DNA of 64,000 nt from assembly GCF_028823535.1 (NCBI RefSeq), contig NZ_JAQIYM010000005.1:62001-126000 (forward strand), given 5' to 3'. Source of the DNA: Pseudomonas serbica. Lineage in GTDB: Bacteria > Pseudomonadota > Gammaproteobacteria > Pseudomonadales > Pseudomonadaceae. The position numbers and the translations under genes are program-made. How positions within the stretch are numbered: position 1 is the stretch's first letter; each line of letters begins with the position of its first letter. Positions 1 through 8,800 of the stretch are shown here, piece by piece. Below the pieces are notes generated by a model, which worked only from the letters and a program-made list of their open reading frames with translations, was not told the origin of the DNA and did not search any database.

Positions 1-901
1 CGAAGACCCGCCGCCAGTCCTTGGGCGGCTCATGCAGGGCGATCAAGGGCCAGATCTGTGCGTCGAGCCCTGAGCGCACGCGATCCGAGGTCTGACCATC
101 CGCGCCGGTACCGATCAGGAAGCGCCCTTCCCCGGCATCCCATTGGCTCGCGACAAACTGCCGGGCGATCCGCGCCTGTTTCGCTGCGTCCTGATTCGGC
201 GCGACTGCGTCGAGTGCCGACCACGCCGCCGCGAGGTCGACGTTGTGCTCGGTGGATTTCCAGTTCTGCTGGACCTGCTTGTCAAAGTACCCGTAATAGC
301 CGCCACTGAATCCGGCGGGCGACTGCCCGTCGTAGGTGTTTTGCTGCGACCAGTGCAGGGCTTTGCGCGCGGCCTCAAGATAGGACGCCTCGCCGCTCTG
401 TCGATAGGCCTCCAACAGGGCCAGTGCCGCCCAGGCCTGATTGCCGGTGGCGCTGCTGACTTGATAGGCGTCCTGGTTCCAGGCGTTGCGCTCGACACTC
501 CAATAGCCCGGCAACTTCATCGACGGCGCGGCCACCGGGCCGGCGGCGTAGGCGTTGCGCAGGCGTCCGTCCTGGTACTCCGGATCGTGCCGCGTGGCGA
601 AAGCCAACGCATCGGCAATCCGCCGCGCCGATTCGGCCTTGCCGCAGGCAAACAGGGCGATGCTGGCCAGTGCGTTGTCGTAGGTGAACGCCACGCCGCG
701 CAACGCCAGGATCGGCGCGGGCTGGCCATCCAGCGGCGGATAACTGGCCAGCAGTACCGGGCCCGCTGGCTGCGATGTCACGGCCTGATCCAGGGCGGCG
801 CAGGTCATTGCCGCCAGTTGCGGCCGGGCTTGCGCGGCCCATCCGCTTGCCGCGCCGATCATCAACGTCAGCCCCACCATCGCTCGCAATAGAATATTCA
901 T
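1..901 (-). CDS. Secreted alpha/alpha-barrel (glycoside-hydrolase-like) protein, 3' end missing
   Basis: An open frame of about 300 residues starts at ATG 901 and has no stop before the left edge, so the gene is partial. Residues 1-22 look like a signal peptide (MNILLRAMVGLTLMIGAASG then WAA), so the product should be periplasmic or secreted. The body has repeated aromatic and small-residue helices, with WSQQNTYDG, GGYYGYFD and STEHNVDLAAAW stretches typical of six-hairpin glycosidase-like alpha/alpha barrels. The start overlaps the stop of the upstream HlyD-like gene by ATGA, so the two are translationally coupled. This suggests an exopolysaccharide synthesis or export operon in which this protein trims or binds the glycan. 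The exact family and catalytic residues cannot be assigned from the visible part. Confidence 0.75.
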   Translation of the reverse strand, partial: MNILLRAMVGLTLMIGAASGWAAQARPQLAAMTCAALDQAVTSQPAGPVLLASYPPLDGQPAPILALRGVAFTYDNALASIALFACGKAESARRIADALAFATRHDPEYQDGRLRNAYAAGPVAAPSMKLPGYWSVERNAWNQDAYQVSSATGNQAWAALALLEAYRQSGEASYLEAARKALHWSQQNTYDGQSPAGFSGGYYGYFDKQVQQNWKSTEHNVDLAAAWSALDAVAPNQDAAKQARIARQFVASQWDAGEGRFLIGTGADGQTSDRVRSGLDAQIWPLIALHEPPKDWRRVF

Positions 902-2103
902 GGCCGCGACACCTCGGCACTGGCCCACAACCCCGGGTTGCAGGTCATGGCACGCTGGCTGTCCGTGAGGTCAGTGGCAAAGGTGCCGACCACGTACACC
1001 GAATTCTGCTCGGCATAGGGAAACGGCACGCTGTAGGTATTGGCGCGGATGTCCGACGCACTGGACAGCAACTGCACCACACTGGCCTTGAGCGGCTGGT
1101 CGAGGCCGCGGATTTTCACGGTGAGCACGCTGTCGCGGTCGATCTTGCTGGCCATGCGCTCGGGGAACACCGCAATCACGTAGCTCTGCGCACAATCGGT
1201 GGCCCGCAGCAGGGTCGAGCCAGCCTGCACCAGGGTGCCCTGGGGCGCCAGCAGCTCCTGGACGGTCCCCGGTGAATACGCCACGACGTCGTAGCCGGCC
1301 ATCAACTTGATCCGGTTCTGCTCGGTATCGATCAGCTGGTTGAGGTTGGCGAGTTCCTGCTGATAGGTCGCCCGGTTGCGCGCCTGATTCTCCAGGCTGA
1401 GCTTGAGCGTGGTCATCTGCGCACTGAGATCGAACATGCGCAGTTGATCGGGATCGAGGTAGACCCGCTTGTTGGCCGCACTGACGTCACCATCAGTGAT
1501 CCGCAACTGCGAACGCACCGACTCGGCCGCGCCCTGCAACGACGCCAATTGGGCTTTCGACGACGCCACCACCGCCCCACTGACCGCACCCTGGACGAAC
1601 AACTCGAGATTGCGCTCGACCGTTTCCTGGGCATCGATCAACCGCGCACTGGCGGCACTGTTCTCGGCTTTCAGGGCTTTTTGCGTGTAGAGCTGGCGGG
1701 TATGAAAGGCGGCCTGGTACTGCTGGCTGGTCTTCTCCAGCTCCTCGTAATAACGCTGATCGTGCTCGGCCTGACTGGCCGAAGACGACAACTGCTGCTC
1801 CAACGTCAGGCGCCGGGTTTGCAGGGTCAACAAGGTTTCCTGATTCGCCCGCGGGTTTTCCACCACGGCAATCTTCTGGCCCTGGGTAAACGTCACCCCC
1901 GGCTTGACCGCCAGGGAACTCACCACGCCATCAATCGGCGTGGTCAACAGAATCACCGGCGCATTCAGAATCGCCCGGGTGGCAGAGGCTGACACCAGTG
2001 GCATGAGCAAAGTCGACATCAACAGCCAGACAACAAACCCCAACACACCCAACCCCACCAGGCGCGGTAACAGCGACAACAACTTCGATCGTTCTTCCGC
2101 CAT
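898..2103 (-). CDS. HlyD-family membrane-fusion / periplasmic adaptor protein
   Basis: 401 residues. The start ATG at 2103 has a GGGAG Shine-Dalgarno 8 bases upstream. A short cytoplasmic N-terminus is followed by one membrane segment (about residues 10-32), then a split lipoyl/barrel-sandwich domain (APVILLTTPIDGVVSSLAVKPG near residues 48-70 and DVVAYSPGTVQELLAPQG near 270-290) flanking a long alpha-helical coiled-coil hairpin (about 85-260). This is the HlyD/EmrA architecture. It lacks the PilZ domain of Alg44, so c-di-GMP control is not visible here. The downstream overlapping gene encodes a secreted glycan-active-type protein, so the pair probably belongs to a polysaccharide secretion operon; a multidrug efflux adaptor is the alternative. 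Confidence 0.85.
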   Translation of the reverse strand: MAEERSKLLSLLPRLVGLGVLGFVVWLLMSTLLMPLVSASATRAILNAPVILLTTPIDGVVSSLAVKPGVTFTQGQKIAVVENPRANQETLLTLQTRRLTLEQQLSSSASQAEHDQRYYEELEKTSQQYQAAFHTRQLYTQKALKAENSAASARLIDAQETVERNLELFVQGAVSGAVVASSKAQLASLQGAAESVRSQLRITDGDVSAANKRVYLDPDQLRMFDLSAQMTTLKLSLENQARNRATYQQELANLNQLIDTEQNRIKLMAGYDVVAYSPGTVQELLAPQGTLVQAGSTLLRATDCAQSYVIAVFPERMASKIDRDSVLTVKIRGLDQPLKASVVQLLSSASDIRANTYSVPFPYAEQNSVYVVGTFATDLTDSQRAMTCNPGLWASAEVSRP

Positions 2104-2615
2104 GTTCGACTCTCCCGATAGACCAACCGCATATCAGCCAGGCAATAGCGGGCCTGACTGCGAAAACACTTTTGGCAGGGTGAGCAAAACGTAATGGGTC
2201 TGTGCACGGCAATTAAGCCGACGCTGATTGATGTGATTTTTATTGTGATGTGAGCGGAAATGGGATTCCCGTCTTTTTGGAGAGTTGCTGTAAAGCATGA
2301 CGTTCGTAATGCCCGAGGCAGAGCGGGCGGTGTCATGGGCGACACTAGATTCAGTGCTTGGGGGTGTCAAGTAAATGAATGGAGCAATTAAATGACGTCA
2401 AATATGTAGCGGATTGATGATTGGATCCACGGCATGTGTTAGAGCCAAACTTGGCGGCAACCTGTTATTTTTATTGGTGGTTTTTATTTTTTATGGCGAA
2501 TTGAACTTTGCATTGGATTTTAGATAATTCTTAAATGATGAGTGGACAGATTAAAATGATATAAGCCAGTCCCGATCGGACCAGGAGACGGCGTTCGCTC
2601 ATGCTTCGGCACCTT
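2104..2615. other. AT-rich intergenic region with candidate promoter for the HlyD operon
   Basis: No gene seen. On the minus strand TTGACA (2370-2365) is followed after 17 bases by TAGTGT (2347-2342), a possible sigma70 promoter about 240 bases upstream of the HlyD-like start; its -10 match is poor. The stretch 2460-2560 is very AT-rich compared with the flanking genes, as often seen near acquired or decayed genes. Confidence 0.35.
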
Positions 2616-3053
2616 TCAGGGGCGCGCGTAGTCAGTGGTGCATTGTTTCAAGCGATCTAAATCAGTGCCGCTGCCTACACTGAGATCAATATCGCCGTTC
2701 GCATCGAGGTAGATGTGCGTATTTGGCCACTTCGGGGTTATGTTGATGCAGTGGGGGCGAACGGTTTTGCTCCACCAGGATATTTCCATGAAAAACTTCT
2801 CATCTGGAAACAAGAACCCATGATCCGTTGTACTGTTTCCGGGAGGCATCCCACCTTTGTATATCCGATGTTGCACATTCCAGAAGATCCGCAGTTCGCT
2901 TGCGCCATTTTTAGAATAATGGACGGTTGCACTGGGTAGAACATAGGCATTCCAGAGAGCCATCAGTTGCAATAGCAACAATGGCAGCAGCAAGGGTAAA
3001 AACGGAATCCAAAACCTCCACAAGTACCGAGATCGGGATTTATTTACAAACAC
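2616..3053 (-). CDS. Small membrane-anchored protein, possible T6SS immunity-type protein
   Basis: About 145 residues from a GTG at 3053, which has GGAG 9 bases upstream; a GTG at 3068 is the longer alternative without a properly spaced site. One strong membrane segment (FWIPFLPLLLPLLLLQLMALW, near residues 15-38) precedes a periplasmic domain of about 100 residues. The C-terminal two thirds match the product of the next upstream frame (3084-3389): shared features include N.QH.I..G...PG.ST, GFLF/GHLF..D.FFM, HCI.I.P.WP.T.IY..A.G and a final C. Both lie in the same reading frame, separated by one stop and 15 bases. The position behind a PAAR gene and the tandem copies suggest an immunity protein of a lost toxin. 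No family was recognised. Confidence 0.6.
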   Translation of the reverse strand: MFVNKSRSRYLWRFWIPFLPLLLPLLLLQLMALWNAYVLPSATVHYSKNGASELRIFWNVQHRIYKGGMPPGNSTTDHGFLFPDEKFFMEISWWSKTVRPHCINITPKWPNTHIYLDANGDIDLSVGSGTDLDRLKQCTTDYARP

Positions 3054-3083
3054 GGGCAAGGACTCCACCCCTTTATGTGGTAC

Positions 3084-3389
3084 TCATTGTCGAGGGCAGT
3101 CCGTTAACCGATTTGAATCGGCTGCACTAGTGCGACCAGTATCGAAAACCCCATCTGCTCCAATGTATATGCTGGTCGTTGGCCACTCAGGATTAATCCT
3201 TATGCAATGACTTTTCCCTGATACAGTCCAGTCAAACTGCATAAAGAAATTATCATCTTTGAAAAGGTGGCCAGGACCTCCTGTTGAGTGGCCAGGGGAT
3301 ATTTTCCCTCGAAATATATCGTGCTGAGTATTTAGAACAAAACTCAACTTCCGCGACCCTCGTAGCTTGCAGCGAAGGGCTTGAGGCAC
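3084..3389 (-). pseudogene. Truncated tandem copy of the downstream membrane protein gene
   Basis: About 85 residues (from RKLSFVLNTQH to the end at CPRQ) align with the C-terminal domain of the gene at 2616-3053, but the membrane anchor and N-terminus are absent. The frame runs back into the 3' end of the PAAR gene in a different frame, with 137 bases of overlap, and the nominal GTG at 3389 has no convincing ribosome binding site. The simplest reading is a deletion that removed the PAAR toxin region and the 5' part of this copy. It could still be expressed as a soluble fragment. Confidence 0.55.
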
Positions 3390-3663
3390 TTTGATAAGTT
3401 GCCGTGAGCACCGTGGCGATCAGCCGAGCCTTGCAGGGGCAATTGCTGTAACTGTCCAGCGTGCCCGCCATGGCCTTTCCATGACTGATCATGTGCGAAA
3501 TGCCGCCGACGATCCGATAGGTCTTCCCGTCTTCTCCACAGGTGACGCGATCACCATCGCGGGCGTGGGCAATGCCGAACATCATGATCCGGGTGTCACC
3601 ATCGAGAACCTGGCCACCACAGGTGGTTCGGTCATTCAAACCGATGAAATGTCCTTTTTTCAT
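3253..3663 (-). CDS. PAAR-domain protein (T6SS spike tip), probably C-terminally truncated
   Basis: 136 residues from ATG 3663. Residues 1-85 are a PAAR domain of the kind common in Pseudomonas (MKKGHFIGLNDRTTCGG, then ARDGDRVTCG, GGISHMISHGK, AGTLDSYSNCPCKARLI), which caps the VgrG spike of a type VI secretion system and usually carries a C-terminal toxin. After about residue 95 the sequence turns into low-quality coding (SKYSARYISRENIPWPLNRRS in pieces) that is simply another frame of the downstream immunity-like gene. The original toxin domain is therefore not visible. It may still work as a bare PAAR tip, and no other T6SS gene lies in the window. Confidence 0.75.
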   Translation of the reverse strand: MKKGHFIGLNDRTTCGGQVLDGDTRIMMFGIAHARDGDRVTCGEDGKTYRIVGGISHMISHGKAMAGTLDSYSNCPCKARLIATVLTATYQSASSPSLQATRVAEVEFCSKYSARYISRENIPWPLNRRSWPPFQR

Positions 3664-3974
3664 TGAATTCCCACTCCGCTACTTGCGGCCGAGCCCGGAA
3701 AGTTAACGAAGTGAGGTTGTAACCGCCGCTCAGCGAAGCAAGAGTTGTCCAGACTGCACAGAGACTCTGGAGAATACGAGGGCTGCAAGCGTGCATTCAT
3801 TTCAAACGCCTTATTCCTGGAAAGGTGTTCAGAAATGATGCGATGGACGCTGACAGCGTTGCGACTGCCGAGGCGAAGTGAAAAAGACGATTCAGAAGAT
3901 TCGTCAAACGAAACTGTCTTTTTCCTACAGGAATGTTTTTATTCGGAAAGAACAATCTGAAAGGCACACAAACA
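3664..3974. other. Intergenic region upstream of the PAAR gene
   Basis: No gene seen between the PAAR start and the gap terminator. An imperfect inverted repeat is present (AAAAAGAC 3881-3888 with GTCTTTTT 3916-3923), possibly a second, weak terminator or a promoter-proximal hairpin. Confidence 0.3.
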
Positions 3975-4005
3975 AAAACGCCCCGACCAAGGTCGGGGCG
4001 TTTTT
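3975..4005 (-). terminator. Intrinsic terminator of gap
   Basis: Perfect hairpin: AACGCCCCGACC (to 3988), loop aa, then GGTCGGGGCGTT, flanked by A-runs and T-runs so it can act in both directions. It sits 16 bases after the gap stop codon. Confidence 0.9.
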
Positions 4006-4020
4006 ATTTGCAGCTAAGGC

Positions 4021-5469
4021 TTAGCGCGGGAATGCTGGCGGGTTTACACCGGCCATGTCTTCCATTACGCGAACCACCTGGCAGCTGTAACCGAATTCGT
4101 TGTCGTACCAGACGTACAGTACAACGCGGTTATCCTGGGTGATGGTCGCTTCAGCGTCCACAACGCCTGCGTGGCGCGAGCCAACGAAGTCGGTGGAAAC
4201 CACTTCCTGCGAGTTGACGTAGTCGATCTGCTTGTGCAGATCCGAGTGCATGGCCATCTGGCGCAGGTACTCGTTGATCTCTTCGCGGGTGGTGGCCTTT
4301 TCCAGGTTCAGGTTCAGGATGGCCATCGACACGTTCGGCGTAGGAACGCGAATCGCGTTGCCGGTCAGCTTGCCCTTGAGCACTGGCAGCGCCTTGGCGG
4401 CTGCAGTGGCGGCACCGGTCTCGGTGATGACCATGTTCAGCGGCGCGGCGCGGCCACGACGGCTGCCCTTGTGGAAGTTGTCGATCAGGTTCTGGTCGTT
4501 GGTGAACGAGTGAACGGTTTCGACGTGGCCGTTGACGATGCCGAACTTGTCATTCACCGCTTTGAGCACCGGCACGATGGCGTTGGTGGTGCAGGAAGCC
4601 GCGGAGATGATCTTGTCGTCCGGGGTGATGTCGCCATGGTTGATGCCGTGAACGATGTTCTTCAGCGCGCCCTTGCCAGGCGCGGTGAGGATCACGCGGG
4701 CAGCGCCCGGGCAGGCCAGGTGCTGGCCCAGGCCGTCGGCGTCACGCCATACACCGGTGTTGTCGACGATCAGCGCGTTTTCGATGCCGTACTGGGTGTA
4801 GTCGACTTCGGCCGGGCTCTTGGCGTAGATAACCTGGATCAGGTTGCCGTTGGCGGTGATGGTGTTGTTGGCTTCATCGATGGTGATGGTGCCATCGAAC
4901 GGACCATGGACCGAGTCGCGACGCAGCAGGCTGGCGCGTTTGACCAGGTCGTTCTCGGCGCCCTTGCGCACGACGATGGCGCGCAGGCGCAGGCCGTCGC
5001 CACCACCGGTCTTCTCGATCAGGATGCGCGCCAGCAGACGGCCGATACGACCGAAGCCGTACAGGACAACGTCGGTGCCTTTGCGGGCGGAGGCGTTCTG
5101 CTGGCCAACCACGTCGGCCAGTTCTTCACGGACGAACTGCTCGGCAGTACGGCCATTGCCTTCAGCCTTGAATTTGGCTGCCAGCTTGCCCAGGTCTACC
5201 GAAGCGGCGCCGAGCTTGAGCTCGCTCATCGCCTTGAGCAGCGGGAATGTTTCGTGGACGGACAGCTCGGCATCGTCGGATTGACGGTGACGGGCAAAGC
5301 GGTGAGCTTTGAGAATCGCAATGACTGAACGATTGATCAGGCTGCGGCCATAGATCGAGCTCACCACATTGTTATTGCGGTAGAGCTGACCGATAAGCGG
5401 AATCATCGCTTCTGCGAGTGCTTCACGGTCGATCCATTCACCAAGACACTGGTCGGGCTTCTGAGTCAC
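4021..5469 (-). CDS. gap: Glyceraldehyde-3-phosphate dehydrogenase with long N-terminal extension
   Basis: Oxidises glyceraldehyde-3-phosphate to 1,3-bisphosphoglycerate with NAD(P), or the reverse in gluconeogenesis. 482 residues from GTG 5469, chosen because GGAAGG lies 5 bases upstream and the product then begins VTQKPDQCLGEW, as in the orthologues I know; ATG 5484 lacks such a site. The Rossmann motif GFGRIGR is at 138-144 and the catalytic Cys293 is in SAASCTTNA. The roughly 130-residue helical extension before the Rossmann fold makes it much longer than the usual 330-340 residues. This is characteristic of the second, PA3001-type Pseudomonas enzyme rather than an error. The gene is divergent from mfd and ends in a strong terminator. 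Confidence 0.95.
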   Translation of the reverse strand: MTQKPDQCLGEWIDREALAEAMIPLIGQLYRNNNVVSSIYGRSLINRSVIAILKAHRFARHRQSDDAELSVHETFPLLKAMSELKLGAASVDLGKLAAKFKAEGNGRTAEQFVREELADVVGQQNASARKGTDVVLYGFGRIGRLLARILIEKTGGGDGLRLRAIVVRKGAENDLVKRASLLRRDSVHGPFDGTITIDEANNTITANGNLIQVIYAKSPAEVDYTQYGIENALIVDNTGVWRDADGLGQHLACPGAARVILTAPGKGALKNIVHGINHGDITPDDKIISAASCTTNAIVPVLKAVNDKFGIVNGHVETVHSFTNDQNLIDNFHKGSRRGRAAPLNMVITETGAATAAAKALPVLKGKLTGNAIRVPTPNVSMAILNLNLEKATTREEINEYLRQMAMHSDLHKQIDYVNSQEVVSTDFVGSRHAGVVDAEATITQDNRVVLYVWYDNEFGYSCQVVRVMEDMAGVNPPAFPR

Positions 5470-5847
5470 GGGAACCTTCCACATGTAGGGGCAGAAAAAA
5501 GGGGCTACATTATGCCGCCGTACGCCTCGTGTAGCAATGCGCGCCTGTCGTGCGATCCGTAACAATTTTCCCTTCAAAAAAATCACGCATCGCTGAAGCC
5601 CAATGAAACCGGGGCTTTCAGCGCAGTCAATTTTTTGGAGACAACGCTACCTTATCCGTAACCCTCCGTAACACCTGCTGGTTTTACCACTACATATTCC
5701 GGTTTTTCCGGTAAAAAACCGTGGTTTTTTGTCTTTACCACTACATTTCGCCAAACCTGCGTAATAGACACAGTCTGCAACTGACAGGCGGCACCCGGGA
5801 CCGCTACAATTACCGACTTTGTCGCAACGCTTGGAGCTCAACCTTCC
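5470..5847. promoter_or_regulatory. gap-mfd divergent control region with 13-bp direct repeats
   Basis: The 378-base divergent spacer contains TTTACCACTACAT twice (5683-5695 and 5734-5746, 51 bases apart, same orientation). Between them lies a hairpin GGTTTTT (5701-5707) / AAAAACC (5714-5720). On the gap strand the repeat reads ATGTAGTGGTAAA. Paired operator sites for a regulator of gap are likely, but the regulator is not identified. The TTGT-N7/8-ACAA pattern known for HexR is not present. Confidence 0.4.
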
Positions 5848-8800
5848 GTGCCCGTTCTGCGTCTACCGCTTCTCCCTGCCGCGGCAGGTAAACAGCACTG
5901 GGGCAACCTGCCCGGTGCCGCCCTGAGCCTGGCTATTGCCGAGGCCGCCAGCGCTGCCAAGCGCTTCACCCTGCTGCTCACCGCCGACAGCCAAAGTGCC
6001 GAACGGCTGGAACAGGAGCTGAGTTTCTTCGCCCCGGATTTGCCCGTGCTGCATTTCCCCGACTGGGAAACCCTGCCCTACGACCTGTTCTCGCCGCACC
6101 AGGACATCATTTCCCAGCGCATCGCCAGCCTGTACCGGCTGCCCGAGCTGTCGCACGGCGTGCTGGTGGTGCCGATCACCACCGCTTTGCACCGCCTGGC
6201 GCCGACCAAGTTCCTGCTCGGCAGCAGCCTGGTGCTGGATGTCGGCCAGAAGCTCGACGTCGAGCAAATGCGCACCCGCCTGGAGGCCACCGGCTATCGC
6301 TACGTCGATACCGTGTACGAGCATGGCGAATTCACCGTGCGCGGCTCGCTGATCGACCTGTTCCCGATGGGCAGCAAGTTGCCGTATCGCATCGACCTGT
6401 TCGATGACGAAATCGAGACCCTGCGCACCTTCGACCCGGAAAACCAGCGCTCCATCGACAAGGTCGATTCGGTCAAGCTGCTGCCGGCCAAGGAATTCCC
6501 GCTGCAGAAAGAGGCGGTCACCCGCTTCAAGGCGCGCTTTCGCGAGCGCTTCGATGTCGACTTCCGGCGCTGCCCGATCTTCCAGGACCTGAGCAGCGGG
6601 ATTACCCCGGCCGGTATCGAGTACTACCTGCCGCTGTTCTTCGAAGAAACTTCGACCCTGTTCGATTACCTGCCCCAGGACACCCAGGTGTTCTCCCTGC
6701 CAGGCATCGAACAGGCGGCGGAAAACTTCTGGAACGACGTGCGCAATCGCTACGAAGAGCGACGCGTCGATCCATCCCGTCCATTATTGCCACCCGCCGA
6801 GCTGTTCCTGCCGGTGGAAGACTGCTTCGCGCGCCTGAAAAACTGGCCGCGGGTGGTGGCGAGTCAACAGGACGTGGAAAACGGCGCCGGCCGCGAACGC
6901 TTCCCGGCCCGGGAACTGCCGAACCTGGCCATCGAAGCCAAGGCCACGCAACCCTTGGCGGCGCTGGCCGGTTTCCTCGACGAGTTCCCCGGTCGCGTAC
7001 TGTTCACCGCCGAGTCCGCGGGCCGTCGCGAGGTGCTGCTGGAACTGCTCGAACGCCTGAAGCTGCGACCCAAGACCGTCGACAGCTGGCCAGACTTCGT
7101 CGCCGGCAAGGACCGCCTGGCGATCACCATCGCGCCGCTGGACGAAGGCTTGCTACTGGACGACCCGGCCCTGGCGCTGGTCGCCGAAAGTCCGCTGTTC
7201 GGCCAGCGCGTGATGCAGCGCCGGCGCCGCGAAAAACGCGCCGACGCCAACAACGATGCGGTCATCAAGAACCTCACCGAACTGCGCGAAGGCGCGCCGG
7301 TGGTGCATATCGATCACGGTGTCGGGCGCTACCTGGGCCTGGCCACCCTGGAAATCGACAACCAGACCGCCGAATTCCTCGCCCTGGAATACGCCGAAGG
7401 CGCCAAGCTCTACGTGCCGGTGGCCAACCTGCACCTGATCGCCCGCTACACCGGCAGCGACGACGCCCTCGCCCCGCTGCATCGCCTGGGCTCCGAGACC
7501 TGGCAAAAAGCCAAGCGCAAGGCCGCCGAACAGGTGCGCGACGTCGCCGCTGAATTGCTCGACATCTATGCGCGCCGCGCCGCCCGTGAGGGTTATGCCT
7601 TCGCCGACCCGAAGGCCGATTACGCCACCTTCAGCGCCGGTTTCCCGTTCGAAGAAACGCCGGACCAGCAGACCACCATCGAAGCGGTGCGCGAAGACAT
7701 GCTCGCGCCCAAGCCGATGGATCGCCTGGTGTGCGGCGACGTCGGCTTCGGCAAGACCGAAGTGGCCATGCGCGCCGCGTTCATTGCCGTGCACGGCGGT
7801 CGCCAGGTGGCCATCCTGGTACCGACCACCCTGCTCGCCCAACAGCACTACAACAGCTTCCGCGACCGCTTCGCCGACTGGCCGGTGAGCGTGGAAGTGA
7901 TGAGCCGCTTCAAGTCGGCCAAGGAAGTGAATGCAGCGATCGCGGACCTGGCCGAAGGCAAGATCGACATCGTCATCGGCACGCACAAGTTGCTGTCCGA
8001 CGATGTCAAGATCAAGAACCTGGGGCTGGTGATCATCGACGAAGAACACCGCTTCGGTGTCCGTCAGAAAGAACAGCTCAAGGCCCTGCGCAGCGAAGTC
8101 GACATCCTCACCCTGACCGCCACGCCGATTCCGCGCACGCTGAACATGGCCGTGTCGGGCATGCGCGACCTGTCGATCATCGCCACGCCGCCGGCCCGGC
8201 GCCTGTCGGTACGCACCTTCGTCATGGAGCAGAACAAGAGCACGGTCAAGGAGGCCCTGCTCCGTGAGCTGCTGCGTGGCGGCCAGGTCTACTACCTGCA
8301 CAACGACGTCAAGACCATCGAGAAATGCGCCGCCGACCTCGCCGAACTGGTACCGGAAGCGCGGATCGGCATTGGCCACGGGCAGATGCGCGAGCGCGAG
8401 CTCGAACAGGTGATGAGCGACTTCTATCACAAGCGCTTCAACGTGCTGATCGCCTCGACCATCATCGAGACCGGCATCGACGTGCCGAGCGCCAACACCA
8501 TCATCATCGAGCGCGCCGACAAGTTCGGCCTGGCGCAATTGCACCAGTTGCGCGGCCGCGTCGGGCGCAGTCACCACCAGGCCTACGCCTACCTGCTGAC
8601 GCCACCGCGCCAGCAGATCACCGCAGACGCGGAAAAGCGCCTCGAAGCGATCGCCAACACCCAGGACCTCGGCGCGGGCTTCGTGCTCGCCACCAACGAC
8701 CTGGAAATCCGCGGCGCCGGCGAATTGCTGGGCGATGGTCAGAGCGGGCAGATCCAGGCGGTCGGCTTCACCCTGTACATGGAAATGCTCGAACGCGCGG

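Noticed and set aside
5683..5746. HexR operator in front of gap
   Set aside because: The TTGT-N7/8-ACAA pattern is not present; only a TGTAGT-like half is seen. Kept as unidentified repeats.
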